Positions 15,340 to 25,094 are shown, numbered from the stretch's first letter. The stretch is 42,248 nucleotides of DNA from Bacillus sp. AFS037270 (GCF_002585305.1 NZ_NUNF01000082.1:22477-64724); one strand, 5' to 3'. Numbers and translations are program-made. The notes: generated from the sequence alone by a model not told the origin.

Positions 15340-16782
15340 ATGGAAAGCACGGTAAATATTCAAGAAATTGAGAAACAACGCATAAAATCAGCTAAGTGGC
15401 ATGCGAACTGGAAGTTTATTACAGCAAGTATTCTCTTTATCATCGCACTCATCATTGCAGCAGGCAGCTACTATCAGGCAAACCACTTCAATTCAGAGAT
15501 CAAGATTAATAATATCAAAGTCGGTGGAATGACGGCTGATCAGGCACTAAATAAATTAAAAACAACCGTATTTAAAAATGAAGTATATGTCGGAGATCAA
15601 CAGATTTTAGATGGAAAAGATACAAAGATGGGATTAACGGATAAAGATCTGCCCGATATCAAAAAATTATTAAAGAGCCAGTGGACTTTTTTTCCTTCTT
15701 CAAAAGCTAAGGATTATTCATTAAAGCCCATCAATCAGAATCTGTATCGTAACCAGACATTGAAAAAACAGGTGGAAGAAAAGCTGTTAGCCATCAATCA
15801 GAGTTTAAAAGCGCCACAAGATGCGGTGGTTCGTTTGGAACAAGGCAAAATTGTTGTCTCTAACAGCATTAGCGGAGAGCAGTATGATGTCTCCAGTCTT
15901 CTGAAAGGATACGACAAGCACGAATTTATTAGTGAAATTCGTCTCAATCCAGTATACATACAGCCAATTAAAGAAGACAGCGAGTTTGTAAAAAATCAAC
16001 AGAAAAAGCTGGAAGAATTTCTTGCACAGACCGTCGATTATAAGGTGCAGGATAAAGTTTCTACGTTAAACGCCAGCGAATTAGTTAAGAATGCATCTAT
16101 TTCAAAAGATTCGCAGATTAAGATTGATGATGCGGTTGATATTAAGAAGAAGGTTGCTGAAATTAACAATTCCCAATCCACATTAAATAAGGATTTCAAA
16201 TTTAAGACCCATTCAGGTTCGGTGATATCTGTTAAAGGAAAAGGCTATGGTTGGGCCATAGATGTTGATAAAGAAGTACCGCGTATTAAGGAAGCTTTTG
16301 AAAATGGAGAGAAATCGGTTTCCGCCTCGAATATTTACGGAAATGGCTGGAAGGGTGAAAGCTACGGATATGAAGCGATTACGAATAATGGTATTGGCGA
16401 TACGTATGCTGAGGTCTCCATTGCAGAGCAACGCATTTGGATTTACAAAAATGGGAAATTAGTCGTCACAACGAATGTTGTTACCGGCACACATAGTACT
16501 CAACATGATACATCACCTGGAGTATGGTATATTCTCTATAAACAGACACCTTCCGTACTAACGGGCCGAGAAAACGGAAAAATCACTTATCAGGTCAATG
16601 TTGATTATTGGGCTCCTTTTACAAATGATGGCCAAGGGTTCCACGATGCCAGTTGGCGAGGCAATTGGTCAAGTAATGCCTATCTTACTTCAGGATCGCA
16701 TGGCTGTGTCAACACTCCGCCAAGCATTATGAAAACCGTGTATAATAATCTCAGCACCTATGAGCCGGTGGTTATTTATTGA
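15340..16782 (+). CDS. L,D-transpeptidase (YkuD domain) with peptidoglycan-binding repeats
   Basis: A 480-residue membrane-anchored enzyme. A basic cytoplasmic N-terminus is followed by one transmembrane helix (about 30-49), two PG_binding_4-type domains (about 55-335, first starting IKINNIKVGGMTADQA) and a C-terminal YkuD domain with the catalytic signature SHGCVN (Cys about 456). It forms 3-3 cross-links or attaches proteins in peptidoglycan, outside the membrane. The ATG at 15340 follows GGGGGGA; the ATG at 15325 overlaps that binding site. It is monocistronic. Family and active site are clear; role in growth versus spore cortex is not. Confidence 0.92.
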   Translation: MESTVNIQEIEKQRIKSAKWHANWKFITASILFIIALIIAAGSYYQANHFNSEIKINNIKVGGMTADQALNKLKTTVFKNEVYVGDQQILDGKDTKMGLTDKDLPDIKKLLKSQWTFFPSSKAKDYSLKPINQNLYRNQTLKKQVEEKLLAINQSLKAPQDAVVRLEQGKIVVSNSISGEQYDVSSLLKGYDKHEFISEIRLNPVYIQPIKEDSEFVKNQQKKLEEFLAQTVDYKVQDKVSTLNASELVKNASISKDSQIKIDDAVDIKKKVAEINNSQSTLNKDFKFKTHSGSVISVKGKGYGWAIDVDKEVPRIKEAFENGEKSVSASNIYGNGWKGESYGYEAITNNGIGDTYAEVSIAEQRIWIYKNGKLVVTTNVVTGTHSTQHDTSPGVWYILYKQTPSVLTGRENGKITYQVNVDYWAPFTNDGQGFHDASWRGNWSSNAYLTSGSHGCVNTPPSIMKTVYNNLSTYEPVVIY

Positions 16783-16788
16783 GACATC

Positions 16789-16806
16789 GGAGGCTGTCCC
16801 AAAAGT
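16789..16806 (+). mobile_element. Possible insertion-sequence end remnant
   Basis: GGAGGCTGTCCCAAAAGT resembles the terminal inverted repeat of IS1182-type elements in Bacillus. No partner end or transposase was found, so this is a scar at most. Confidence 0.25.
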
Positions 16807-16933
16807 ATAACTATTTAGGAGCTGCATGCACATAGCAATTAATCTGCTAGTATGTCAATAATTAGTGTACTAAGGAAATCTAACATTTAGCGTTTTATTG
16901 TTTTAAATCTTAATTTTAACAGAGTCTTAACCT

Positions 16934-16975
16934 CATTAAAAATAGAGCACCCTTACGGATGCTCTATTTTTAATG
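16934..16975. terminator. Bidirectional terminator
   Basis: A perfect 16-bp stem (CATTAAAAATAGAGCA and its complement) with a 10-nt loop sits between the L,D-transpeptidase gene and the small convergent gene, whose stop codon lies in the stem. Confidence 0.8.
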
Positions 16976-17131
16976 AAATAAAACCAAGTCCCGTTCATTT
17001 GCGGTGAATACCCCTCGATCAAACCGCACAAGCACTAAACCAGTTTTCAAATAACAAGGATGAATTACCACTCCGATATTTCCATCCAAACGACCTTTTC
17101 TAATGACTTTATCATGTGTATGGAATTTCAT
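16970..17131 (-). CDS. Small hypothetical protein (53 aa), probable beta-barrel
   Basis: Not recognised by family. The ATG at 17129-17131 has an excellent AAGGAGGTC binding site; a longer in-frame start 12 codons upstream has none. The sequence (VIRKGRLDGNIGVVI, VLVRFDRGVFTANERDLVLF) alternates in a way that suggests a small KOW/SH3-like barrel. The stop codon falls within the terminator stem. Probably a real small protein; function unknown. Confidence 0.65.
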   Translation of the reverse strand: MKFHTHDKVIRKGRLDGNIGVVIHPCYLKTGLVLVRFDRGVFTANERDLVLFH

Positions 17132-17283
17132 TGAAAGACCTCCTTGAATTAGCAAATTGATTAGCATTTGGGACTTCTATGAATCGACTATACAGCATTG
17201 TAAACTTGCTGTTAACTTTTCCGTAAGAAAATCTAACAGCATTTTCACCGCGGATAAGGTCGCCAGTTCCTTTACTTTAATAA

Positions 17284-17558
17284 ATGAAGAAGAAAAAATC
17301 TAAACAGAAGAAAAAAGAAGATTTCGGCAGTGCAGATTTTACTGTGCCTAATGTAATTACAAGTTAGAAGTTGAGTGGGAAATGATATGGGCCATTCAGG
17401 AATGCACCCATGGGTATGTTGATTATCATTTAAATGATACTTTTATCAGCTGCGATAAATGTGGTGAATTTTGTGTTAACGAAGATCATTTAGAAGTATC
17501 GAAGCCAGTGCCCTTTATTACAGATGAAGACTTCCTTTTTAACGGAATAATACTTTAA
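17284..17558 (+). pseudogene. Frameshifted small gene with a zinc-ribbon-like CxxC
   Basis: Two short open frames join naturally if one frameshift near 17350-17367 is allowed: a basic N-terminus (MKKKKSKQKKKEDFGSADF) ending at TAG 17365, and a second frame opening with a YKLEVEWE-like segment and containing SCDKCGEFC before the stop at 17558. Joined, they would make about 90 residues. No good ribosome binding site is seen. It may be a small Zn-binding protein gene in decay, or a sequencing error may have split it. The antisense ORF across it was judged a shadow. Confidence 0.35.
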
Positions 17559-17658
17559 TAAAGGATTTTTAAATTTTGGTATAAAGTTGCTTGGGGGGAG
17601 TAAAGGAAGAGAACCAAGCGATCCTCTAACATAGTGGTAGAAATTTGGAGTATTTATA

Positions 17659-17850
17659 CTACTTTTTGGGTTGATCAAGTGCTTGGTAAGCTAACTGGTA
17701 CTTTCCTCCATCAGCCACCTCTGAATGGTATAAAGCCTTGAGGGCATTGTTTTTTTCAAGACCGTGCTCTGCCTTCAACTCTTTTAAACGTGTATGCAAT
17801 TCTTTATTATCCTTAATTAGCTGCTGCATTTGCGATTTCAAATACTTCAA
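17659..17850 (-). CDS. Small coiled-coil-like hypothetical protein (63 aa)
   Basis: The start is TTG at 17848-17850 behind a perfect GAAAGGAGG. The first half is strongly charged with heptad-like spacing (MQQLIKDNKELHTRLKELKA), suggesting a coiled coil; the rest is polar. No family is recognised. It lies among decayed small genes and has no obvious operon partner. Confidence 0.6.
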   Translation of the reverse strand: MKYLKSQMQQLIKDNKELHTRLKELKAEHGLEKNNALKALYHSEVADGGKYQLAYQALDQPKK

Positions 17851-18131
17851 AATAATTACCTCCTTTCAGAACGCCAATCCGTTCCACAAGTATAGCATGG
17901 ATAATCTTTATTTAAATAAATCTATATATTGCAAATCCTATCGGTGAGAAGCTTCACGAATGATATAAAACTCTCACCACTCAAATATTTTCCATATTTC
18001 ACAAATATTCCATAAATAATACATTTTTCTCTTCTTTTAGGCTGTATACTACGAATAGTATAAGACATAATCTTCTCTCAACCTCATTTGTTATTTCCAA
18101 CACCCTCAAAAAAATGAAAGCAGGTTGATTT

Positions 18132-18973
18132 ATGAAAAAAAGAAGTCATACCAAGCCTCGTCCTATAGAAACCCAGCCCGAGGTTCGAATGCGGGTACAT
18201 CATTTCGAAAGTCCCAATGAACGTCAGGAATTTTTGAAGTAATTGGCGATTAGTTCTGAATTTGAGATGAGATACCGCGGTTTACCTTAGATTACTATGG
18301 AAAAGAGTTTATCGACTATTAAAAGCAAAAACCCACAGACAAAAACCGCAATGAATTTCTTCGTATTATTTCAAAGTTTATGACAGAATTTTTAGAAGAC
18401 AATTGTCCATCCTCTTGGCAACAATGTCGGCCCTCTTTTTGGGAAGAACTCATCTTTACCTTTTATCCTCATTGCATGCATATCTCAACAGAAGAAAAAG
18501 AAGTAGAAACCTTTTTGTCACAGTTAAGATACTTTGTAAAGTGGCTTGATAAACGAGTTGGCACCTACTGGTATCTGATCGTTGAGGAATATACCTTTAT
18601 TGCCAGTTCAGAACTTAAAGCTTGTGAACACCTGCTTAATGGCCTCTTTTTAAACGACTTTCCATGCATATACCAAACTGACTGGGATCCAGAGCAAGAC
18701 ATTGACAAGATAAATCACAAATTTAAACAATGCACGGATCGACTTAATAGTATATTCGAAGTTACGAGTATCATTGAGGACACGTTTTTATTGAGTGAAT
18801 TTGAAACCAACTATACTTATTATATAAGGGGCCTTCCTTATAAATTAATTGAAATAGGAATGATCATGAGCGGCATTATTGCTAAGAAAAGCATAGATTT
18901 AACTTGGAATTGGTTTCAAACGGATGGAATCTATCCTCAGAGAGGGAAAACTTACATTACAATCAAGAGGTAG
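18132..18973 (+). pseudogene. Degraded gene of unknown function
   Basis: An ATG at 18132 begins a 36-residue frame (MKKRSHTKPRPIETQPEVRM) that ends at TAA 18240. Plausible protein sequence continues in other frames: FEMRYRGLP, then DYYGKEFIDY, a TAA at 18320, then KQKPTDKNRNEFLRIISKF, which runs straight into the long open frame that ends at 18971-18973. The pieces fit one ancestral protein of about 280 residues broken by at least one frameshift and stops. The surviving 197-residue part (from ATG 18380) is rich in aromatic residues and lacks a ribosome binding site. I recognise no family. It could still be expressed in part. Confidence 0.55.
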
Positions 18974-19342
18974 GGTCATATCATTGTTCTGCTTTCAAAA
19001 AAAATCGCATATTCCATATCCCCCATTTACAATTATTTTCTTCCGTAAATGTTTAAATATACCTTACTGATATAGATTTATTTATTTTTTGAGAATATTT
19101 AAAGCGATTATGTGGAAAAAGAAACAATGTGGATCTAGAGAATAAATAATGAGATTTCATTTAAGGATAGTTCAAAGATGCAGACAAATACCTAAATGAG
19201 AATTATAATGAATAATAGAGAATCTTATTGATAAAGTAACTTTCATCACACTGAAATTTAATTGGTGATTCCAATTTAATCAACTTCACAAACGTTCTTG
19301 TATTGCTATTAATAACAAAGTAAAGAAGTTGAGTCGTTCTAC
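18974..19342. other. Gene-free stretch upstream of the ahpC promoter
   Basis: AT-rich DNA. I see no ORF with a ribosome binding site, no clear terminator and no repeat. Confidence 0.5.
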
Positions 19343-19397
19343 TTGACAATACAATAAGTTGTATATGATAATACTTATTGAATTAGAATTATTATAG
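19343..19397 (+). promoter_or_regulatory. ahpC promoter with PerR-like box
   Basis: TTGACA (19343-19348) is followed 18 bp later by GATAAT. Just downstream is TTAGAATTATTATAG (about 19383-19397), close to the PerR consensus TTATAATNATTATAA. Peroxide-inducible, PerR-repressed expression is expected, as in B. subtilis ahpCF. Confidence 0.7.
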
Positions 19398-19440
19398 TTT
19401 ACCAAAAACTATCAAATCATATCTAGGAGGAATTTTGATT

Positions 19441-20004
19441 ATGTCATTAATCGGAAAAGAAGTACAAGCATTCACAGCACAAGCTTACCATAACGGTGAT
19501 TTTATCACTGTATCTGAACAAAACTTCAAAGGTAAATGGAATGTTGTTTGCTTTTATCCAGCAGATTTTACATTCGTATGCCCTACTGAGTTAGAAGATC
19601 TTCAAAACCAATACGCAACATTAAAAGATCTTGGCGTAGAAGTTTACTCTGTATCAACAGATACTCATTTCACTCACAAAGCATGGCACGATCACTCACC
19701 AGCGATCAGCAAAATTGAATACATTATGGTTGGTGACCCTAATCAAAAGATTTCTCGCATCTTTGATGTATTAGATGAAGAAGAAGGTCTTGCACAGCGT
19801 GGTACTTTCATCATCGATCCAGACGGTAAAGTCCAAGCTATGGAAATCAATGCAGATGGCATCGGTCGTGACGCTAGCACTATCGTTAACAAGATTAAAG
19901 CAGCACAATATGTTCGTAACAATCCAGGTGAAGTTTGCCCAGCTAAATGGCAAGAAGGTGGAGAAACACTTAAGCCAAGCCTTGACCTTGTAGGTAAAAT
20001 CTAA
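19441..20004 (+). CDS. ahpC: Alkyl hydroperoxide reductase subunit C (peroxiredoxin)
   Basis: A 187-residue typical 2-Cys peroxiredoxin. The peroxidatic Cys47 lies in DFTFVCPTE and the resolving Cys166 in GEVCPAKW. The length and the MSLIGKEV start match B. subtilis AhpC, so the ATG at 19441 is preferred over the TTG two codons upstream, although AGGAGG is about 11 nt away. It reduces hydrogen peroxide and alkyl peroxides in the cytoplasm with AhpF as electron donor. ahpF follows, but after a terminator and its own promoter, rather than as one simple operon. Confidence 0.97.
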   Translation: MSLIGKEVQAFTAQAYHNGDFITVSEQNFKGKWNVVCFYPADFTFVCPTELEDLQNQYATLKDLGVEVYSVSTDTHFTHKAWHDHSPAISKIEYIMVGDPNQKISRIFDVLDEEEGLAQRGTFIIDPDGKVQAMEINADGIGRDASTIVNKIKAAQYVRNNPGEVCPAKWQEGGETLKPSLDLVGKI

Positions 20005-20023
20005 GCAGTACTTTTAACATTCT

Positions 20024-20055
20024 AAGGGAATTGGAAGCTTCCAATTCCCTTTTTC
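20024..20055 (+). terminator. ahpC terminator
   Basis: AAGGGAATTGGAAGCTTCCAATTCCCTT hairpin plus a U-tract. The stem sequence AAGGGAATTGGA is reused in the ahpF terminator. Confidence 0.85.
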
Positions 20056-20134
20056 AGTACATAATGAAAACGACTATTTTGAATCTTACGGCATCACTCT
20101 TCTTTTTAAGCCCAAAGTTATAGGTATTTTTCAC

Positions 20135-20188
20135 TTGACTGATAATAAATTTTATATGATAATAATTATTGAATTAGAATTATTATTA
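20135..20188 (+). promoter_or_regulatory. ahpF promoter with PerR-like box
   Basis: TTGACT (20135-20140), 17 bp, GATAAT, then TTAGAATTATTATTA (20174-20188). About 30 bp from the -10 onward is nearly identical to the ahpC promoter, indicating shared PerR control. Confidence 0.7.
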
Positions 20189-20240
20189 TTAATGGAATTA
20201 TCAACTGACTCGCAGGAAAAATTTAAGGAGTGAGAGATTA

Positions 20241-21770
20241 ATGATATTAGATAAAGATATAAAAGCACAGTTAGCCCAATATCTTCAATTGATGGAGGGC
20301 GATGTACTGCTTAAAGTCAGCGCAGGTTCCGATGACGTTTCTCGTGACACACTAGCTTTAGTAGACGAATTAGCCAACATGTCTTCCCACATTAAAGTAG
20401 AGAAGACTGAATTAGAAAGAACTCCAAGCTTTAGTGTGAACCGCATTGGTGAAGACACTGGGATCACTTTCGCAGGTGTTCCTCTTGGACACGAATTCAC
20501 TTCATTGGTTTTAGCTCTGTTGCAGGTGAGCGGAAGAGCTCCTAAGGTGGATCAAAAGCTGATTGATCAAGTCAAAAACATCAAAGGCGAATATCATTTC
20601 GAGTCTTACATCAGCTTAACCTGCCACAACTGTCCAGATGTGGTACAAGCTTTAAACGTAATGAGTACTCTGAACCCTAACATCACACATACGATGATTG
20701 ATGGTGGTGCATTTAAGGAAGAAGTTGAAAGCAAAGGCATCATGGCCGTACCAACTGTATTCCTAAATGGTGAATCCTTCGGCAGCGGCCGGATGACGCT
20801 TGAAGAAATCCTCGCCAAGATGGGCAGTGGTTCCGATGCATCAGAGCTATCTGATAAGGAACCATTTGATGTACTTGTTATCGGGGGCGGCCCTGCTGGT
20901 GCAAGTGCAGCGATCTATGCGGCACGTAAAGGAATTCGTACGGGTATTGTGGCCGAACGCTTTGGCGGCCAGATCATGGACACCCTGGGCATTGAGAACT
21001 TTATCGGTACGAAATATACAGAAGGCCCTAAACTTGCTGCAAGTCTTGAAGAACATGTAAAAGAATACAATGTCGATGTCATGAATTTACAGCGTGCGAA
21101 ACGTTTAGAGAAAAAGGAACTTATTGCTGTCGAACTCGAAAACGGTGCGATTTTAAAAAGTAAAACGGTCATTCTTTCAACAGGTGCCCGTTGGCGTAAT
21201 GTTGGTGTCCCTGGCGAAGCAGAGTTCAAGAACAAAGGGGTTGCCTACTGCCCGCACTGTGATGGTCCATTGTTTGCCGGAAAAGACGTTGCTGTTATTG
21301 GCGGTGGTAATTCCGGTATTGAAGCAGCGATTGATCTTGCAGGTATAGTAAATCACGTAACTGTTCTTGAGTTTGCGCCAGAATTGAAAGCCGATTCTGT
21401 TCTTCAAGACCGTCTAAACAGCCTTCCTAACGTGACAGTTATTAAGAATGCTCAAACAAAAGAAATTACTGGTACTGACAAGGTAAACGGCATTTCTTAT
21501 ATTGACCGTGAAACTGGAGCAGAGCATCACGTTGAATTGCAAGGTGTGTTTGTTCAGATTGGTCTTGTACCAAATACAGATTGGTTAGAGGGAACACTTG
21601 AACGTACTCGCATGGGTGAGATTGTTGTAGATAATCATGCTGCAACAAGCATCCCTGGAGTATTTGCTGCAGGAGACTGTACGAATAGCCCGTATAAGCA
21701 GATCATTATTTCGATGGGTTCTGGTGCTACCGCAGCATTAGGTGCGTTTGATTATCTGATTCGAAATTAA
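20241..21770 (+). CDS. ahpF: Alkyl hydroperoxide reductase subunit F
   Basis: A 509-residue flavoprotein, the same length as B. subtilis AhpF. The N-terminal tandem thioredoxin-like domain carries CHNC (Cys128/Cys131); the thioredoxin-reductase-like part has the FAD motif GGGPAGASAA (about 214), the redox pair CPHC (Cys337/Cys340), the NADH-binding GGGNSGIEAA and the C-terminal FAD motif VFAAGDCT. It moves electrons from NADH through FAD to AhpC. ATG 20241 follows AAGGAGTG. Confidence 0.97.
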   Translation: MILDKDIKAQLAQYLQLMEGDVLLKVSAGSDDVSRDTLALVDELANMSSHIKVEKTELERTPSFSVNRIGEDTGITFAGVPLGHEFTSLVLALLQVSGRAPKVDQKLIDQVKNIKGEYHFESYISLTCHNCPDVVQALNVMSTLNPNITHTMIDGGAFKEEVESKGIMAVPTVFLNGESFGSGRMTLEEILAKMGSGSDASELSDKEPFDVLVIGGGPAGASAAIYAARKGIRTGIVAERFGGQIMDTLGIENFIGTKYTEGPKLAASLEEHVKEYNVDVMNLQRAKRLEKKELIAVELENGAILKSKTVILSTGARWRNVGVPGEAEFKNKGVAYCPHCDGPLFAGKDVAVIGGGNSGIEAAIDLAGIVNHVTVLEFAPELKADSVLQDRLNSLPNVTVIKNAQTKEITGTDKVNGISYIDRETGAEHHVELQGVFVQIGLVPNTDWLEGTLERTRMGEIVVDNHAATSIPGVFAAGDCTNSPYKQIIISMGSGATAALGAFDYLIRN

Positions 21771-21798
21771 TTTCTGCAAATATATTACGGTACCACAC

Positions 21799-21830
21799 TA
21801 AGGGAATTGGATTCGTCCAATTCCCTTTTT
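21799..21830 (+). terminator. ahpF terminator
   Basis: AAGGGAATTGGA-ttcg-TCCAATTCCCTT with U-tract; UUCG tetraloop. Confidence 0.85.
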
Positions 21831-21939
21831 AAATCATATGTTCCCTAGAGTTCCGATACCAGTATTATATTAAACTTTGACCTAATTGCGGGCTGTTTGA
21901 AGTGGTAGATTCTGTATAAGAAAAATTTCATACAATAAC

Positions 21940-21970
21940 AAAAAGGAGGCTTTAGAAAGGCCTCCTTTTT
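21940..21970. terminator. Terminator of the sigma-54 regulator remnant
   Basis: AAAAAGGAGGC / GCCTCCTTTTT stem with a 9-nt loop, just past the minus-strand stop. Confidence 0.75.
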
Positions 21971-21971
21971 G

Positions 21972-23817
21972 TTAATTTAGATTTTTGATATCAAAACCCA
22001 ATTTTTTTAATTTTCGATAAAGGGTGCTGCGGCTCATGTTTAATTCTTTCGCTGCATCCGTGACGTTCATCTGTGAGCGTTTTAACGCTTGTTTAATCCA
22101 GTCTAATTCAGCCTGATTGACGGGATTTATTTTCACCGTATTAATAAGTAAGGTCTGTTGTTTATGGATATGTTTTGGTAGACTCTCAGGGGGAATGATA
22201 CCGTTGGCTGAAAAATTGACTGCATATTCCATCGCATTCTCCAACTCACGATATTTCCAGGCCAAGAATAATTTCTTAATATTCCCATAGCTTCGTCAGT
22301 TAGATGGTATGGACCGTGGTGTTTCTTAATGGTAAACTTTTGCACAAAATTTTCATCTAGTAATGGAACATCTTCTGAACGATGACGTAATGCTGGTAAT
22401 TCAATGTGAAAAACAATAAGCCGGTAATAAAGATCCTTACGAAATTTTCCCGCTGATATTTCTTCAGGAAGATTTTTATTGGTCGCGCAATGACGCGAAC
22501 ATCTCTAGGGATACGTGTTTTATCCCCGATTCGGATAATTTCTTGCTCCTGAATCACACGAAGCAGTTGTACTTGTGAATCCAGAGGCATATCACCTAAT
22601 TCATCCAGGAAAAGTCTTCCCTTATTCGCCAATTCAAACTTCCCTATGCTTCCTTTCGGATTAGCACCTGTAAAGGCACCAGCCACATATCCAAAAAGCT
22701 CACTAGGAAGCAAATCCTTTGGTATAGCAGCACAATTCAAAGCAATAAAAGGATAATCAGATCTGTTACTTGCTTGATATATAGCACGGGCAACTAACTC
22801 TTTCCCCGTGCCGCTGTCTCCAGTAATCAAAACATTAGAATCACTTGAGGCCGCAACTCGAGCTAATTGAATGGTCTCTTAAATGCTTCTGATTTGCCAA
22901 CTAAGCTTTGTAAAGAGTACTTTGCATAGTGATTATGGTTAGCAGTTGAATGACTTATTCTATTCTTTTTCTCTAAAATACAAATTAAACCTATGAATCT
23001 ATCGTACCAAAGCATTTTTTGTATATTGCCCGATATGGACTGCCATGAACCGTTACTTCATCCTCCCATTCCTTTTTCATGTTAATTCATTGTTTTCTAC
23101 TGTACGTGACATTAATATTGATAACTCTTCGACCTGAGAATCACTGTTGATCCTTAAAATTTCCCCTTTTGAGTTACATAAAATAACGATCTGGTTTTTC
23201 CATTTACTAATCGCTTCAATATAAATGTTTTGCATCAGCTTGGTAGTAATTGTGAAATAGGAGCCTTTCTATTTGATTCACGATTCCGACAGTTTTCATC
23301 ATGCTAAGAGTATGGTAACTATCACTAGTTGTAGAGAGGTTGATTATTCCTAACAACTCACTTGTAAGCGGATCCAAAATAGGGGCTGCTGAGCATACCC
23401 ATTCATGGCAACTATGAGAAAAATGTTCGGAAGAAAAAATTTGAGCAGTCTGTTTTAAAATGATTGAGGTACCAATTGCATTAGTTCCGGCCCATCGCTC
23501 TGACCACTGAGCCCCCTTATTCGCATTTACTATCTGACGAGCTACAGGCGGATCCCCATAATGATCTAAAATTATGCCATCACTGTCACAAAACATGAGT
23601 ACATGTTTATCATCAGAAAGTTCTTGCCCCACCTGTTTAAGTACTGGCTGCGCTAGATGAAAAACTTCATTTTTTCCCTTTATTTCATTGAGTTCTTCAT
23701 CCGAGATATTTTTACTGACCCTTGAATCATCGGATTCAGATCCTTATATTGCTTACTCCGATTCCAAGATTGTAAAATTACATCTCTTACTTCAGTTAAT
23801 TGTAAATTTAAAGCCAT
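21972..23817 (-). pseudogene. Sigma-54-dependent activator (AcoR-like), multiply frameshifted
   Basis: Parts in order on the minus strand: an N-terminal start (MALNLQLTEVRDVILQSWNR, ATG 23815-23817); a GAF-type sensor segment (about 23216-23738, with GAQWSERWAGTNAIGTS); a linker; the AAA+ domain (about 22357-22860) with Walker A GDSGTGKE, the sigma-54-contact loop GAFTGA and Walker B LFLDELGD; and a Fis-type DNA-binding end (NVTDAAKELNMSRSTLYRKL, stop 21972). The parts lie in different frames. Breaks are visible near 23738, 23220, 23050, 22870, 22470 and 22260, so no full-length protein can be made. AcoR relatives activate acetoin or similar catabolic operons; no such operon is present here. 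Confidence 0.85.
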
Positions 23818-23914
23818 AGGTAATCCTGTTTACCTAAGCCTACAAAACCATTTTATAAGTTGCCCGGTAGTATTTATTTAACATTGAACTCGCTCCTATA
23901 ATTTATCGTTTTGT

Positions 23915-23993
23915 CACACTTAGTATACAGCGTCTATTTATATGAGTAAAATGAATTATATGAATACAACATATGTATATATTTCATAGATTG
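23915..23993. repeat. 79-bp inverted repeat, copy A (LysR promoter/operator)
   Basis: It matches the reverse complement of 27084-27162 at 73 of 79 positions without gaps. On the minus strand it contains TTTACT-17-TATACT, a promoter facing away from the LysR gene, as is usual for LysR-target pairs. That promoter is followed by a preserved ATTATAGGAG binding site and ATG (23884), but the frame ends after 14 codons: the former target gene is gone. Confidence 0.85.
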
Positions 23994-24005
23994 GAGATTA
24001 CATTC

Positions 24006-24896
24006 GTGGACATACGTCACCTCACTTACTATATTGAAGTAGCCAAATACAAAAGTTTTACTAATGCTTCGAGATCCCTCCATTTGTCACAGTCTACACT
24101 AAGTAAAGTAGTCAAAAGTTTAGAAGAAGAATTAAATGTAGAACTGATTGACCGTTCCGCAAAGTACATTGAGTTAACGGAAGCAGGCGAAATCGTTTTA
24201 GCGGAGGGGGAAAAGATAATGGAATCACTAAATGATTTATCTATCCACCTATATGATTTAATGAACTTAAAAAAAGGCAAAATAAAAATCGGCATACCGC
24301 CAATAATTGGTTTTTTATTTTTCCCAAGAATCATTAAAGGGTTCAATAATCTTTACCCCGATATCAAAATAAAACTCTTTGAAGATGATTCAAGAAAGGT
24401 TAAACAGGAAGTCAGAGATGGAATATTAGACCTTGGTGTGGTTATGCTGCCGGTGGATGAAAAGGAGTTTGATGTTGTTCCCTTAGTTTATGATGAACTG
24501 TCTCTCTTCGTCCATCATTCCCATCCATTAGCGCAGAGGGAAAAAGTTGAAATGAAAGAGTTACAAAATGAAACCTTCATTCTATTCAAGAAAGAGTTTG
24601 CTATTCATGAACTCATTATTCAAGAATGCGAACGAGCTGGTTTTCGTCCGGATATTGCTTATGAAAGTTCTGAGTGGGATTTTATTAGTGGAATGATTGG
24701 CGAAAACTTAGGGATTTCGATTTTCCCAAGACCCATTGCCAAAAAAGTCAATCAAGATTTAATCAAGGCAATTCCCATCGTCAATCCAAGCTTCCCTTGG
24801 GATTTAGGATTTATTTCCAAAAAAAAGAAGTACGCTTCACCTGCAGTTCGTGAATTTATCCAGTATATTTCAGCTGAATTACCTCCTGAATCATGA
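24006..24896 (+). CDS. LysR-family regulator (YwbI/CidR-like)
   Basis: A 296-residue LTTR. The N-terminal winged helix (DIRHLTYYIEVAKYKSFTNA, LHLSQSTLSKVVKSLEEEL) and a C-terminal periplasmic-binding-like effector domain (about 88-290, opening KIKIGIPPIIGFLFFP) are both complete. The start is GTG at 24006 with GGAG 9 nt upstream; a longer frame from 23973 lacks a binding site and lies inside the promoter repeat. It resembles B. subtilis YwbI. It is divergent from promoter A, whose target gene is lost; its surviving likely target is the dehydrogenase at 27225, which has the same promoter. A scrap of a second copy of this gene is at 26966-27083. Confidence 0.9.
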   Translation: MDIRHLTYYIEVAKYKSFTNASRSLHLSQSTLSKVVKSLEEELNVELIDRSAKYIELTEAGEIVLAEGEKIMESLNDLSIHLYDLMNLKKGKIKIGIPPIIGFLFFPRIIKGFNNLYPDIKIKLFEDDSRKVKQEVRDGILDLGVVMLPVDEKEFDVVPLVYDELSLFVHHSHPLAQREKVEMKELQNETFILFKKEFAIHELIIQECERAGFRPDIAYESSEWDFISGMIGENLGISIFPRPIAKKVNQDLIKAIPIVNPSFPWDLGFISKKKKYASPAVREFIQYISAELPPES

Positions 24897-24983
24897 AAAT
24901 CATAAATGTATTACTAGTTTTTCGGTGGTGCATTCTATCCGTCAGTAAACTTTTTATAAAAATCTATTCAATAATAGATCGAA

Positions 24984-25025
24984 AAAGCTCTCGTTTGAAT
25001 AAAGATTATTCAAAACGGGAGCTTT
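24984..25025. terminator. Terminator between LysR and MFS genes
   Basis: A long stem built on AAAGCTC-CGTTT-GAATAA and its complement is followed on the minus strand by UUUUU. It chiefly serves the MFS gene and may also end the convergent LysR transcript. Confidence 0.75.
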
Positions 25026-25094
25026 CAATGTGAAAGTAAATCGCGACTAGGGATCTATTTTTAATCAAACTTTATTCCAAATTAACTTTTGCGA

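Noticed and set aside
16789..17190. Intact IS element
   Set aside because: One terminal-repeat-like end only; no partner end, target duplication or transposase frame.
17490..17678. 62-codon minus-strand frame
   Set aside because: No binding site; it overlaps the CxxC gene remnant and has a composition unlike a real protein.
20606..21407. Several 60-106 codon frames on both strands within ahpF
   Set aside because: All lie inside a strongly conserved gene and lack binding sites.
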